From NCBI RefSeq assembly GCF_007997155.1, contig NZ_VORT01000001.1, forward strand, positions 186,001 to 250,000: a stretch of DNA of 64,000 nucleotides. The letters run 5' to 3'. The DNA comes from Aequorivita antarctica. Lineage in GTDB: Bacteria; Bacteroidota; Bacteroidia; Flavobacteriales; Flavobacteriaceae. This document shows positions 40,410 to 48,112 of the stretch, one piece after another. Position 1 is the first letter of the stretch. Every line of letters starts with the position of its first letter. The position numbers were made by a program, and so were the translations under genes. The notes beneath the pieces were generated by a model, which was not told the origin of the DNA, searched no databases, and saw only the letters and a list, made by a program, of their open reading frames with translations.

Positions 40410-42260
40410 TTAATCTGTGTTTGTTTCTTCTTCAGAGTTTTCAGAGTCTGCGTTTTCGCCATTTTTATCGGAATACTTTTTTTCAAGTTCTGCTTGAAAT
40501 TCTTCCATGACTGGTTTTACGGTGCTTTCAGGCAAATCTGCAATACGAATATACATTAACCCATCCACCGCATTATTGAAGAGGGGATCTACATTAAAAG
40601 CAATAACCTTTGCATTTTGTTTGATATATTTTTTGATAAGTACTGGCAAACGAAGACTTCCAGGCTCTACTTCGTCAATTATTTTGTCAAACTTGTTGAG
40701 GTCTGCTTCACTTTCGTCAAAAATAAAATCTTTATCGGCATCCTTCAGTTTTACTTTGTATTCCTTCTTCGGGTTGATGTATTGTGCCACATACGGATCG
40801 TAGTAGTTTGATTTCATAAACTCGATCATCAAGCTTTTTGAAAATTCTGAAAACTTATTACTGATGCTCACGCCACCAATCAAATAGCGATGTTCTGGGT
40901 AGCGTAAAGTTGTGTGTACAATTCCTTTCCAAAGTAAAAACAAAGGCATTGGTCGCAGTTGGTACTCTTTAATGACGAAAGCACGTCCCATTTCAATGGA
41001 TTTGCTCATCATTTCATACAATTCCGGTTCAAAGCGAAAGAGATCTTGCAAGTAGAAACCATCAATTCCAAATCGCGGAAAAATCTCTGATCCAAGCCCC
41101 ATTCTATATGCTCCAGCCATTTTCTGGGCCTCATTGTCCCAAAGAAACATATGATGGTAATAACTATCAAATTTATCGAGATCGGTACTATTGTTAGTTC
41201 CTTCTCCTACTTCTCGGAATGTAATTTCACGTAAGCGGCCAATTTCCTGAAGAATGTAAGGAATAGAATTTGCTTCAGCCAAAAACACTTCGTAGTTTTT
41301 ACTAACAAGCAATCGCTTGTCATTTTCTCGAAGCTTTTCAATTTCTGCCTCCATCGCTTTCAATGGAATAGGTCCTGCAATTTTCTTTGGCGGTTTTGGA
41401 AACTTCAGTGTTTTTGGAATATTGTCCAACAATTTTTTCTTCTGAAATGCATTGGAAAGCATATAGGTTTTTTTCCGAATAAATTCAGTAAACATGGCTA
41501 GGGACTCGTGTTCCTTTTGATCTTCAACAGAAATCGCATTGCCAATCCTAACTTTTATCAAACGCTCTTTTTGAGTAAGCAATTCCGAAGGTAGTTTGGC
41601 GGTGCGCAAAGTGTCGCTCATCTTAGCCAAACGATAGAACAATTTGCTGTTTTTTGCGTGGAAATAGATGGGAACTACAGGAACCTCAGCTCTTTTAACC
41701 AGTTTCATCGCGGCTTCTTCCCAAGGTTTATCAACCAATAGTTTTCCATCTCTGTAAGTTGAAACTTCGCCAGCGGGAAAAATGCCTAATGGATGGCCTT
41801 CTTGTAAATGTTTCAGCGCAGATTTAAAACCAGTTATGCTGGATTTTACGTCTTTCCTGTCCTCAAAAGGATTTACGGGCATTACATAAGGTTTCAGCGG
41901 TTCAATCCGGTGTAAAAGGAAATTGGCAACGATCTTAAAATCGGGGCGATGTTCCAATAATAATTTCAGTAGAAGAATACCGTCAATTCCTCCAAGAGGA
42001 TGGTTTGAAATTGTTATAAAAGCGCCTGTTTTCGGGATTCTGCGGAGATCTTCTTCGGGAATTTCAAATTTTACTTCAAACTCTTCAATCAGTGCATTTA
42101 TGAATTCCAGATCATGCAGATGTTTGTTTCTATCGTAAATTTTGTTGAGGGTTGTAATGTTCAGAATTTTCATTAATGACCAGCCCATAAAGGTACCCAG
42201 AAAGCCGAATTTATCGACGTTTATTGCTTTTGCAACTTCCTTTGCATTGACTAATCCCAT
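40410..42260 (-). CDS. Bifunctional acyltransferase, OlsF-like (PlsC domain plus GNAT-type N-acyltransferase)
   Basis: 616 residues. The first ~280 are a lysophospholipid acyltransferase-like domain with SNHPLGGIDG (about 89-98, His-x4-Asp) and IFPAGEVSTYRDGKL (about 160-174). About residues 330-560 form an OlsB-like N-acyltransferase: REITFREVGEGTNNSTDLDKFD, YRMGLGSEIF, EMGRAFV and FLLWKGI. In OlsF, characterised in Serratia and Flavobacterium, such a fusion makes ornithine lipids in two steps, N-acylation then O-acylation. Ornithine or another amino acid may be the head group here. Promoter at 42287-42294. Confidence 0.8.
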   Translation of the reverse strand: MGLVNAKEVAKAINVDKFGFLGTFMGWSLMKILNITTLNKIYDRNKHLHDLEFINALIEEFEVKFEIPEEDLRRIPKTGAFITISNHPLGGIDGILLLKLLLEHRPDFKIVANFLLHRIEPLKPYVMPVNPFEDRKDVKSSITGFKSALKHLQEGHPLGIFPAGEVSTYRDGKLLVDKPWEEAAMKLVKRAEVPVVPIYFHAKNSKLFYRLAKMSDTLRTAKLPSELLTQKERLIKVRIGNAISVEDQKEHESLAMFTEFIRKKTYMLSNAFQKKKLLDNIPKTLKFPKPPKKIAGPIPLKAMEAEIEKLRENDKRLLVSKNYEVFLAEANSIPYILQEIGRLREITFREVGEGTNNSTDLDKFDSYYHHMFLWDNEAQKMAGAYRMGLGSEIFPRFGIDGFYLQDLFRFEPELYEMMSKSIEMGRAFVIKEYQLRPMPLFLLWKGIVHTTLRYPEHRYLIGGVSISNKFSEFSKSLMIEFMKSNYYDPYVAQYINPKKEYKVKLKDADKDFIFDESEADLNKFDKIIDEVEPGSLRLPVLIKKYIKQNAKVIAFNVDPLFNNAVDGLMYIRIADLPESTVKPVMEEFQAELEKKYSDKNGENADSENSEEETNTD

Positions 42261-42286
42261 GAAATATTTCGGTTGTTTATTTCCAA

Positions 42287-42294
42287 CAAATATA
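42287..42294 (-). promoter_or_regulatory. -7 element for the OlsF-like gene
   Basis: CAAATATA on the plus strand reads TATATTTG, a TAnnTTTG match, 26 bp before the ATG. Confidence 0.55.
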
Positions 42295-42310
42295 GCAAAA
42301 CCGATTGACT

Positions 42311-43567
42311 CTATTCCTTAATTACCAACTGTACCGTTTCCTTGCTTTCCTGCTTCAATAGCACGTTTTTATTTTCGGCAAGTGCCTTTACTTCAGCAGG
42401 GTTAAAATGACGAATGGTATAGAGCGTTACATTTTCATTCCATTTTACGCTGAATTTTTCGCGAAGTTTTGCCAACAAGGATTCTAGATTGTTGAATTTG
42501 TCATTTACACAAACCGAAAAGCTGATGGCGGAATTTTGGATCATTTCAACTTTCATTTTGTATTTGTGAAGCCATTTGAAAACGTCGCCAATGTTGTCTT
42601 CCATCATAAATGAAAAGTCTAAGGACGAAAGTGAAATTAACACCAAATTCTTTTTTAGGATAAAACAAGAAGTCTGCGGATCTAGTGTAACGCCCTTACC
42701 AACACAAGTTCCGGGTGCTGTTGGATTTAAAAATGATTTCACATAAAGTGGAATTTCTTTTCGTTGCAGTGGCTGAAGCGTTTTTGGGTGAATTACCGAA
42801 GCGCCATAAAATGCCAACTCAATGGCCTCACGGTAACTTATGTGGTTCAGTAACCTGGTTTGCGTAAAATAGCGTGGATCCGCATTCAGCACACCGGGAA
42901 CATCTTTCCAAATGGTAACGTTTTCGGCATTCAAGCAATAAGCAAAGATTGCTGCGGTATAATCACTTCCCTCGCGGCCAAGGGTGGTTGTAAAATTGTT
43001 AGTGTGTTCTGAACCCAAAAACCCTTGGGTTAAAGTAATTCCTTTCTGACTTACTTTTTTTGAAATGCGCTTTTGCGTTTTTTCCCAATCTACATTGGCA
43101 TCGCGGTAGCTGGCATCGGTTTTAATGCATTGGCGAACATCCAACCAAGTGTTGTTGATTCCAATTTCAGAAAAATATGCAGAAACAATTTTGGAAGAAA
43201 TTAATTCACCGAAGGATACCACTTGGTCATAAACAAAAGCGTGATTTTTTGATTTATTGGTTTCCAAAAAAAGCTTCAGCTCTTTAAAAGTATTCTCTAG
43301 CTCAACAAAAGCAGGGTGTGAGGTAGAAGAAAATAGACCAGTGAGGATTTCGTAGTGAAAATCGTAAACGGTGCGCAAAGCGTTTTTTACATCACCCGAT
43401 TCCGAAAAGTAATCTTTTATAACTTCCTCCAGAGCATTGGTAATTTTTCCCATTGCCGAAACAACAACAACCAAATCCTTTTCATTAGTTTGTTTTATTA
43501 CGGAAACAACGTTTTTTACACTATCAGCATCTTTTGTGGATGCACCACCAAATTTGAAGATTTTCAT
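42311..43567 (-). CDS. Aspartate kinase
   Basis: 418 residues, a mono-functional enzyme without a homoserine dehydrogenase domain. KFGGASTKDADSVKNV (about 5-20), TTLGREGSDYTAAIFA and DVPGVLNADPRYF are the amino-acid kinase signatures; the last ~120 residues are an ACT-type regulatory region. It phosphorylates aspartate, the first step towards lysine, methionine and threonine, and is probably feedback-inhibited. Several paralogues may exist in such a genome, so I give no lysC symbol. It lies 7 bp downstream of the GNAT gene, on the same transcript. Confidence 0.9.
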   Translation of the reverse strand: MKIFKFGGASTKDADSVKNVVSVIKQTNEKDLVVVVSAMGKITNALEEVIKDYFSESGDVKNALRTVYDFHYEILTGLFSSTSHPAFVELENTFKELKLFLETNKSKNHAFVYDQVVSFGELISSKIVSAYFSEIGINNTWLDVRQCIKTDASYRDANVDWEKTQKRISKKVSQKGITLTQGFLGSEHTNNFTTTLGREGSDYTAAIFAYCLNAENVTIWKDVPGVLNADPRYFTQTRLLNHISYREAIELAFYGASVIHPKTLQPLQRKEIPLYVKSFLNPTAPGTCVGKGVTLDPQTSCFILKKNLVLISLSSLDFSFMMEDNIGDVFKWLHKYKMKVEMIQNSAISFSVCVNDKFNNLESLLAKLREKFSVKWNENVTLYTIRHFNPAEVKALAENKNVLLKQESKETVQLVIKE

Positions 43568-43574
43568 ATTCTTT

Positions 43575-44063
43575 TTAAGAATTTATATAATTTTTCAAGC
43601 CTTTTTCGTCCATATGAACAACTCGCCATGTTTTTAAAACATTTGCGCCGCTACGTTCATAAAAACGAATGGCTCCTGTATTCCAGTCCAACACATCCCA
43701 AGCCACACGTTTAAGACCCTGATCGTAAGCATATTTCATTACTTGTTTGTATAGCGCTTCGCCTATACCTTTGCCACGGTATGCTTCTTTAACAATTAAA
43801 TCTTCAAGATGAAGCGTGCGTCCCTTCCAGGTTGAAAAACGATAGTAAATCAAGGCTGCACCTACAATTTCACTGTCCGTGCTGAGCGAAGTCGAAGCAT
43901 CGGCCACAAAGCATGTAAACAATGGATTTTCGCTAAATCCTTCAAGCTCTAAATCTGCAACGGTAACTTCAACTGCATTGGGTTCTTTTTCAAAAATAGC
44001 AAGTTCCTTAATAAGTTCTAAAACTTGCGGCATGTCGTCTTTTATAGCTTCTCTAACTTTCAT
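43575..44063 (-). CDS. GNAT acetyltransferase with a repeat-derived insertion
   Basis: 162 residues. The acetyl-CoA motif is KEAYRGKGIGEALYKQVM (about 92-109), and YYRFSTWKGRTLHLEDLIV precedes it, as in diamine or thialysine acetyltransferases of the SSAT type. Residues 54-64 (ADASTSLSTDSE region) widen the turn between beta strands FTCFVAD and EIVGAALIYY, where relatives have only a few residues. The bases for residues 56-61 are a copy of the dispersed TGAGC...TCGAAG element, still in frame. The loop is probably surface-exposed, so activity may be kept. Confidence 0.82.
   Translation of the reverse strand: MKVREAIKDDMPQVLELIKELAIFEKEPNAVEVTVADLELEGFSENPLFTCFVADASTSLSTDSEIVGAALIYYRFSTWKGRTLHLEDLIVKEAYRGKGIGEALYKQVMKYAYDQGLKRVAWDVLDWNTGAIRFYERSGANVLKTWRVVHMDEKGLKNYINS
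43879..43900. repeat. Dispersed TGAGC...TCGAAG element inside a coding gene
   Basis: GCTGAGCGAAGTCGAAGC at 43881-43898, on the plus strand, within the GNAT gene read on the minus strand. Same core as 23432 and 31401. Confidence 0.75.
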
Positions 44064-44151
44064 TATCGTTTATTTGTTGAGTTTCAGTTTGGTTTTCAAT
44101 TTCAATTTCGTTTTCCCCAAACAAATATCGGTTCAATTTCTTAAAAATCCC

Positions 44152-44159
44152 GATATTTG
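44152..44159 (+). promoter_or_regulatory. Possible -7 element for fbp
   Basis: GATATTTG is a 7/8 match to TAnnTTTG. It covers the in-frame TTG at 44157, favouring ATG 44187 as the fbp start. Confidence 0.4.
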
Positions 44160-44186
44160 CGTCAAATTCAGGATACCTTCAAACCC

Positions 44187-45194
44187 ATGGCAAAAATAAA
44201 TCAATCTCTCGGCGAGTTTATAATTGAAAATCAAGGCGAATTCAAGTACTCTTCGGGTGAACTTTCACGGCTTATTAATTCCATTCGTTTGGCAGCAAAA
44301 GTGGTAAATCACAAAGTGAACAAAGCTGGATTGGTAGATATTTTGGGAACCGCTGGAAACAGTAATGTGCAAGGCGAAGACCAACAAAAACTGGATGTTT
44401 TCGCTAATGAAGTATTCATAAACACACTTACAAACCGTGAAATTGTATGTGGAATTGCCAGCGAAGAGGAAGATGATTTTATAACGATTAAAGGCAGAAA
44501 CGAGAAAAACGATAATAAATATGTAGTGTTGATGGATCCTTTGGACGGTTCTTCCAACATTGACGTAAATGTTTCTGTGGGGACCATTTTTTCTATTTTT
44601 AGAAGAATTACTCCTTCGGGAACTCCAGTAACAATAGACGATTTTCTTCAGCCTGGAGTTAATCAGGTAGCTGCGGGCTATATTGTTTACGGTACTTCAA
44701 CAATGATAGTTTATACAACAGGCCACGGTGTGAATGGTTTTACATTAAATCCATCTATAGGCACCTATTATCTTTCACATCCAAATATGAAATTTCCTGA
44801 GGACGGACACATATATTCCGTAAACGAAGGGAATTACGTTCACTTTCCACAAGGCGTAAAAGACTATATAAAATATTGTCAAAAGGAGGAAGATGATCGA
44901 CCATATACCTCGCGTTACATAGGTTCGTTGGTTTCAGATTTTCACCGAAATATGATAAAAGGCGGTATTTATATCTATCCAAGTACTTCAAAAGATCCAA
45001 AAGGAAAATTAAGACTTTTGTACGAATGTAACCCAATGGCCATGATTGCTGAACAAGCAGGAGGAAAGGCCAGCAATGGTTTTCAAAGAATTTTAGAAAT
45101 TCAACCAACCACCTTGCACCAACGCGTGCCGTTTTTCTCTGGAAATACAAATATGGTAGAAAAGGCAGAGGAGTTTATGAGTAATGCCAAATAA
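44187..45194 (+). CDS. fbp: Fructose-1,6-bisphosphatase class 1
   Basis: 335 residues from ATG 44187; the alternative TTG at 44157 overlaps a -7-like element. [10 protein letters not shown] (metal-binding Glu pair), [27 protein letters not shown] (the DPLDGSS metal and phosphate site), [23 protein letters not shown] and [23 protein letters not shown] are all typical. It removes the 1-phosphate of fructose-1,6-bisphosphate in gluconeogenesis. Monocistronic. Confidence 0.95.
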   Translation: MAKINQSLGEFIIENQGEFKYSSGELSRLINSIRLAAKVVNHKVNKAGLVDILGTAGNSNVQGEDQQKLDVFANEVFINTLTNREIVCGIASEEEDDFITIKGRNEKNDNKYVVLMDPLDGSSNIDVNVSVGTIFSIFRRITPSGTPVTIDDFLQPGVNQVAAGYIVYGTSTMIVYTTGHGVNGFTLNPSIGTYYLSHPNMKFPEDGHIYSVNEGNYVHFPQGVKDYIKYCQKEEDDRPYTSRYIGSLVSDFHRNMIKGGIYIYPSTSKDPKGKLRLLYECNPMAMIAEQAGGKASNGFQRILEIQPTTLHQRVPFFSGNTNMVEKAEEFMSNAK

Positions 45195-45196
45195 AA

Positions 45197-45222
45197 AAAC
45201 CCGAAGCTTTCACAATGGGTTT
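45197..45222 (+). terminator. Weak hairpin after fbp
   Basis: AAACCC and GGGTTT flank a 14-nt loop just after the stop; weak stem, short T-run. Confidence 0.35.
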
Positions 45223-45246
45223 CTTATTATTTCTTCAAAAAAAGAA

Positions 45247-45675
45247 TTAATCTTTTCTATTAAGCAAATAACGATAATCTTCAAGGCTTAAGCCACCACT
45301 GTATATTGCAACTGATCTTTTTATCAAATCTTGTGCAATCTCGGCAGTGTAACCAAGGCCGATAGCATATTTTTCAATTAAAAAGCGCTCATGGTCGTCA
45401 ATTTCATGATCGGCAAAAATCATTTCGAACAAGTCGTGGATTCGCTCCAAACGTTTTTCAGAATCGTTTGGCGGATTGATAGGATATTTGCCTGGATTTT
45501 TCAAAACTTCTTTGTATTCGGCCTCTTCAATATCCAGTTTGCGCGCAAATCGCTTCAACATTTTTTCTTCCTCTGGATTCAGTTCACCGTTAATAGAAGC
45601 AATATTTGCAATAGAAGCAAAGTGCCCTAAATTTCGGGAATGTTCCCCGCTTTCGAATAAATCTGTAAATGACAT
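45247..45675 (-). CDS. TerB-like (tellurite resistance B fold) protein
   Basis: 142 residues from ATG 45675; an upstream in-frame ATG at 45696 overlaps the -7 element and is rejected. All-helical with two acidic metal-site-like segments, IASINGELNPEEEKMLKRFA (about 23-42) and IFADHEIDDHERFLIEKYA (about 82-100), the mark of the TerB fold. TerB-like proteins are calcium-binding or scaffold parts of stress systems, but a single small copy such as this has no known role. No other ter gene is nearby. Confidence 0.82.
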   Translation of the reverse strand: MSFTDLFESGEHSRNLGHFASIANIASINGELNPEEEKMLKRFARKLDIEEAEYKEVLKNPGKYPINPPNDSEKRLERIHDLFEMIFADHEIDDHERFLIEKYAIGLGYTAEIAQDLIKRSVAIYSGGLSLEDYRYLLNRKD

Positions 45676-45693
45676 AATTTGGTTTTTATGCTG

Positions 45694-45701
45694 CAAATAT
45701 A
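45694..45701 (-). promoter_or_regulatory. -7 element for the TerB-like gene
   Basis: CAAATATA on the plus strand reads TATATTTG, a full TAnnTTTG match, 18 bp before ATG 45675. Confidence 0.6.
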
Positions 45702-45827
45702 AAGTTTGTAATTCATTTTTAAAGCCTTATTTCTTTTGAAAAATAATCTGTTTTAAATTTTTCTTAATTGCAAAACGAATCCCCCGCAAAACACTAACTT
45801 TAACTTTATAGAGAATTAAATATTTTT

Positions 45828-46625
45828 ATGAAAAAAACACTACAAATAGCCAACATCATTGCCTTCGTGGCAACGGTTTTCGTAAATTATCTTTCCAATA
45901 CAGGAGCTATAAATGGAACCACCATTGGGGAAATTTCAAATTCATCAAAAAATCTTTTCACTCCTGCAGGATATGCTTTTTCCATTTGGGGACTTATTTA
46001 TTTGATGCTTTTAGGGTTTGTAATTTATCAAAGCCGCAGTCTGTTTACAAAAGTGCGAGATGACGCGTTTGTGCTTCAAACTGGTTGGTGGTTTGTGCTT
46101 TCCTGCTTCGCCAATATTATGTGGATTATCTTTTGGCTAAATGGATTAATGGAATATTCTATTTTGGCGATTTTCGTTTTGTTGTTTTCACTATTGAAAA
46201 TTGTGATGAAAAACCGAATGGAACTTTGGGATGCCCAAATATCGGTAATCGCTTTCTTGTGGTGGCCTTTCGTTTTTTACAGCGGTTGGGTTACCGTTGC
46301 GAGCATCGCAAACGTCGCGGCATATTTAACGAGTATAGAATGGAACGCTTGGGGTTACAGTCAAGTTTCATGGGCAGTAGTAATGATTGTAATTGCAGGA
46401 ATCATAAATCTAGTTGTTACTTGGAAACGAAATATGCGTGAATTCGCATTGGTTGGTGTTTGGGCTTTGGCAGCTATCGCGGTTGCTAATTGGGAAGTGA
46501 GTCAAACAGTTGCCTTCGCTGCAATTACAGTGGCAGCGGTTCTTTTTGTCAGCAGCAGTTATCACGCATTCAAAAACCGTGCAACTAGTCCCGCAGAAAA
46601 ATGCAAAGAATATTTAAACAGATAA
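45828..46625 (+). CDS. TspO/MBR-related tryptophan-rich membrane protein
   Basis: 265 residues with about eight membrane helices and many Trp. LFTPAGYAFSIWGLIYLML (about 45-63) is the repeat signature, and TGWWFVLSCFANIMWIIFW and LGYSQVSW-like WGYSQVSWAVVMIV resemble TspO/MBR helices. It is longer than the classic five-helix TspO (about 160 residues), as in the larger bacterial tryptophan-rich sensory proteins. A porphyrin- or carotenoid-related role is known for TspO itself and is only a guess here. Confidence 0.72.
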   Translation: MKKTLQIANIIAFVATVFVNYLSNTGAINGTTIGEISNSSKNLFTPAGYAFSIWGLIYLMLLGFVIYQSRSLFTKVRDDAFVLQTGWWFVLSCFANIMWIIFWLNGLMEYSILAIFVLLFSLLKIVMKNRMELWDAQISVIAFLWWPFVFYSGWVTVASIANVAAYLTSIEWNAWGYSQVSWAVVMIVIAGIINLVVTWKRNMREFALVGVWALAAIAVANWEVSQTVAFAAITVAAVLFVSSSYHAFKNRATSPAEKCKEYLNR

Positions 46626-46627
46626 TC

Positions 46628-46655
46628 TCGTATTTCTTACTTCCGACTTCGTACT
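46628..46655. repeat. Four heptamer repeats between convergent genes
   Basis: TCGTATT, TCTTACT, TCCGACT and TCGTACT in a strict 7-bp period fill the 32-bp spacer between two convergent genes. Confidence 0.8.
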
Positions 46656-46657
46656 TT

Positions 46658-48010
46658 TTAAACCATTCCCTTGATGTCATTCCCCCAAGTTGGGTAGGCA
46701 AAAATCATTGCTTTAATATTTTCAGCGGTCAATTTTCCGCACATAGCGAGGACGAATAAATTAATCATTTCCCCAGCTTCTGAAGCAATAATATGTGCGC
46801 CTAAAACGATATTCCTTTCTTTGTCCACAATGGTTTTATATGCGTAAACCTGCTCATTAGTGCGTTTTGCGTTAAACCATTTGGGAACGCTTTTATATTC
46901 TACCACAAAATCATAGCCTTTTTTCTTTGCTTCTTCTTCCGTCAAACCGATGGACGCAATCTGCGGAATTGTAAAAACAACGGACGGAACCGGAGGAAAG
47001 TCCATTTTTGTATGGTTTCCATTTCTAATATTTAGCGAAACAATCCGCGCTTCCTGTGAAGAAGTTGGAGTAAGTGGAAGTGCCCCGCTAGCCGAAACAT
47101 CACCACAAGCGTAAACATTTTTATTGGTAGTGTTCTGGAGAAATTCATTCACGGAAACTCCGCCCTTTTCAAAAGCAACACCTCCTTTTTCCAAATCTAG
47201 CTCATCGATGGAAGGTACTCGGCCGGCAGTATTAAAAACTGCTCGCGCATCAACAGATTCTGTTTTACCGTTTTTTTGAAAGGAAACACGATAGTTTTTC
47301 TGAAGTTTTTCCACTTTGGAAACCTGTGCGTTGAAGATAAATTCTATCCCCAATTTTTCCGAAGCTTTTGTGAGGTGCGAAACAATATCGGCTTCAAAAG
47401 GTGCGAGTGGCCTTTCTCCAAATTCCACCACAGTAACCTTCGCTCCGCAACGAGCCGCTATATGTGCAAACTCCATCCCGATATAACCCGCGCCAACAAA
47501 TACAATACTTTCGGGCAGTTCTTCCAATTCCAGAAAGTCATCACTTATCATTAAATGTTCCCTTCCCGGAATTTTCAATTCCATTGGTTTTTGTCCCGTT
47601 GCGATTACAATTTTCTTCGCCTTAATTGTTTTTCCTTCAACAGAAAGCGTGTTTTCATTAAGAAACTTTGGAGATTGATGGTACATTTCAATTCCTGCTT
47701 CTTTCAATTTTTTTTCAGTGGAAGCAGGCACAGCATCTGTAAAAGTAGATTTGAATTTCTGAAGTGCCGCCCAATCAATCTTTGGTACGGAAACTATTCC
47801 TTTTCCTTTTAAGTTTTCTGAAAGTTGCATCGCTTCAGTAATTCCCACTAAAACTTTTTTCGGGTCGCAACCACGATTGGCGCAAGTTCCGCCAAACTCA
47901 CGGTTGTCTGCAATTGCCACTTTCATTCCTTCGGCTGCACATTCGTATGCCACGCTTTTTCCAGCGGTTCCGGTTCCTATTATAAAAACATCAAATTCTA
48001 ATATTGCCAT
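46658..48010 (-). CDS. Pyridine nucleotide-disulfide oxidoreductase (glutathione reductase-like)
   Basis: 450 residues from ATG 48010 (48031 would add seven residues of non-family sequence). FAD loop FIIGTGTAGKSVA (about 7-19), the redox-active disulfide in GGTCANRGCDPKK (Cys about 42 and 47), NAD loop IVFVGAGYIGMEFAH, and the second FAD motif VYACGDVSASGALPLTP. The C-terminal dimerisation domain is present (VLGAHIIASEAGEMIN). The final His-x4-Glu base of lipoamide dehydrogenase reads YPTWGND, so the usual catalytic His is absent; it is probably not a glutathione or lipoamide reductase in the strict sense. Substrate unknown. Confidence 0.85.
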   Translation of the reverse strand: MAILEFDVFIIGTGTAGKSVAYECAAEGMKVAIADNREFGGTCANRGCDPKKVLVGITEAMQLSENLKGKGIVSVPKIDWAALQKFKSTFTDAVPASTEKKLKEAGIEMYHQSPKFLNENTLSVEGKTIKAKKIVIATGQKPMELKIPGREHLMISDDFLELEELPESIVFVGAGYIGMEFAHIAARCGAKVTVVEFGERPLAPFEADIVSHLTKASEKLGIEFIFNAQVSKVEKLQKNYRVSFQKNGKTESVDARAVFNTAGRVPSIDELDLEKGGVAFEKGGVSVNEFLQNTTNKNVYACGDVSASGALPLTPTSSQEARIVSLNIRNGNHTKMDFPPVPSVVFTIPQIASIGLTEEEAKKKGYDFVVEYKSVPKWFNAKRTNEQVYAYKTIVDKERNIVLGAHIIASEAGEMINLFVLAMCGKLTAENIKAMIFAYPTWGNDIKGMV

Positions 48011-48097
48011 AACTCGAAAATAGAAAATCATTCAAGTTATTTGTGTTATCAAAATGATAAAGTTGAATTTTGCTCTTTATAAAATAAAGCTACGTAC

Positions 48098-48105
48098 TAT
48101 CTTTG
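48098..48105 (+). promoter_or_regulatory. -7 element for mfd
   Basis: TATCTTTG, a full TAnnTTTG match, ends 7 bp before the ATG, so the transcript should start within a few bases of the start codon. Confidence 0.65.
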
Positions 48106-48112
48106 CCGCTCG

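Noticed and set aside
43879-44199. 106-codon plus-strand frame beginning in the dispersed repeat
   Set aside because: The MLSEVEASAT start comes from reading the repeat on its other strand, antisense to the acetyltransferase gene; it is the usual by-product of that element.
45247-45675. Part of a ter-type stress or anti-phage system
   Set aside because: TerB-like fold, but no terC, terD or other partner gene is near; a single TerB-like protein does not make a system.
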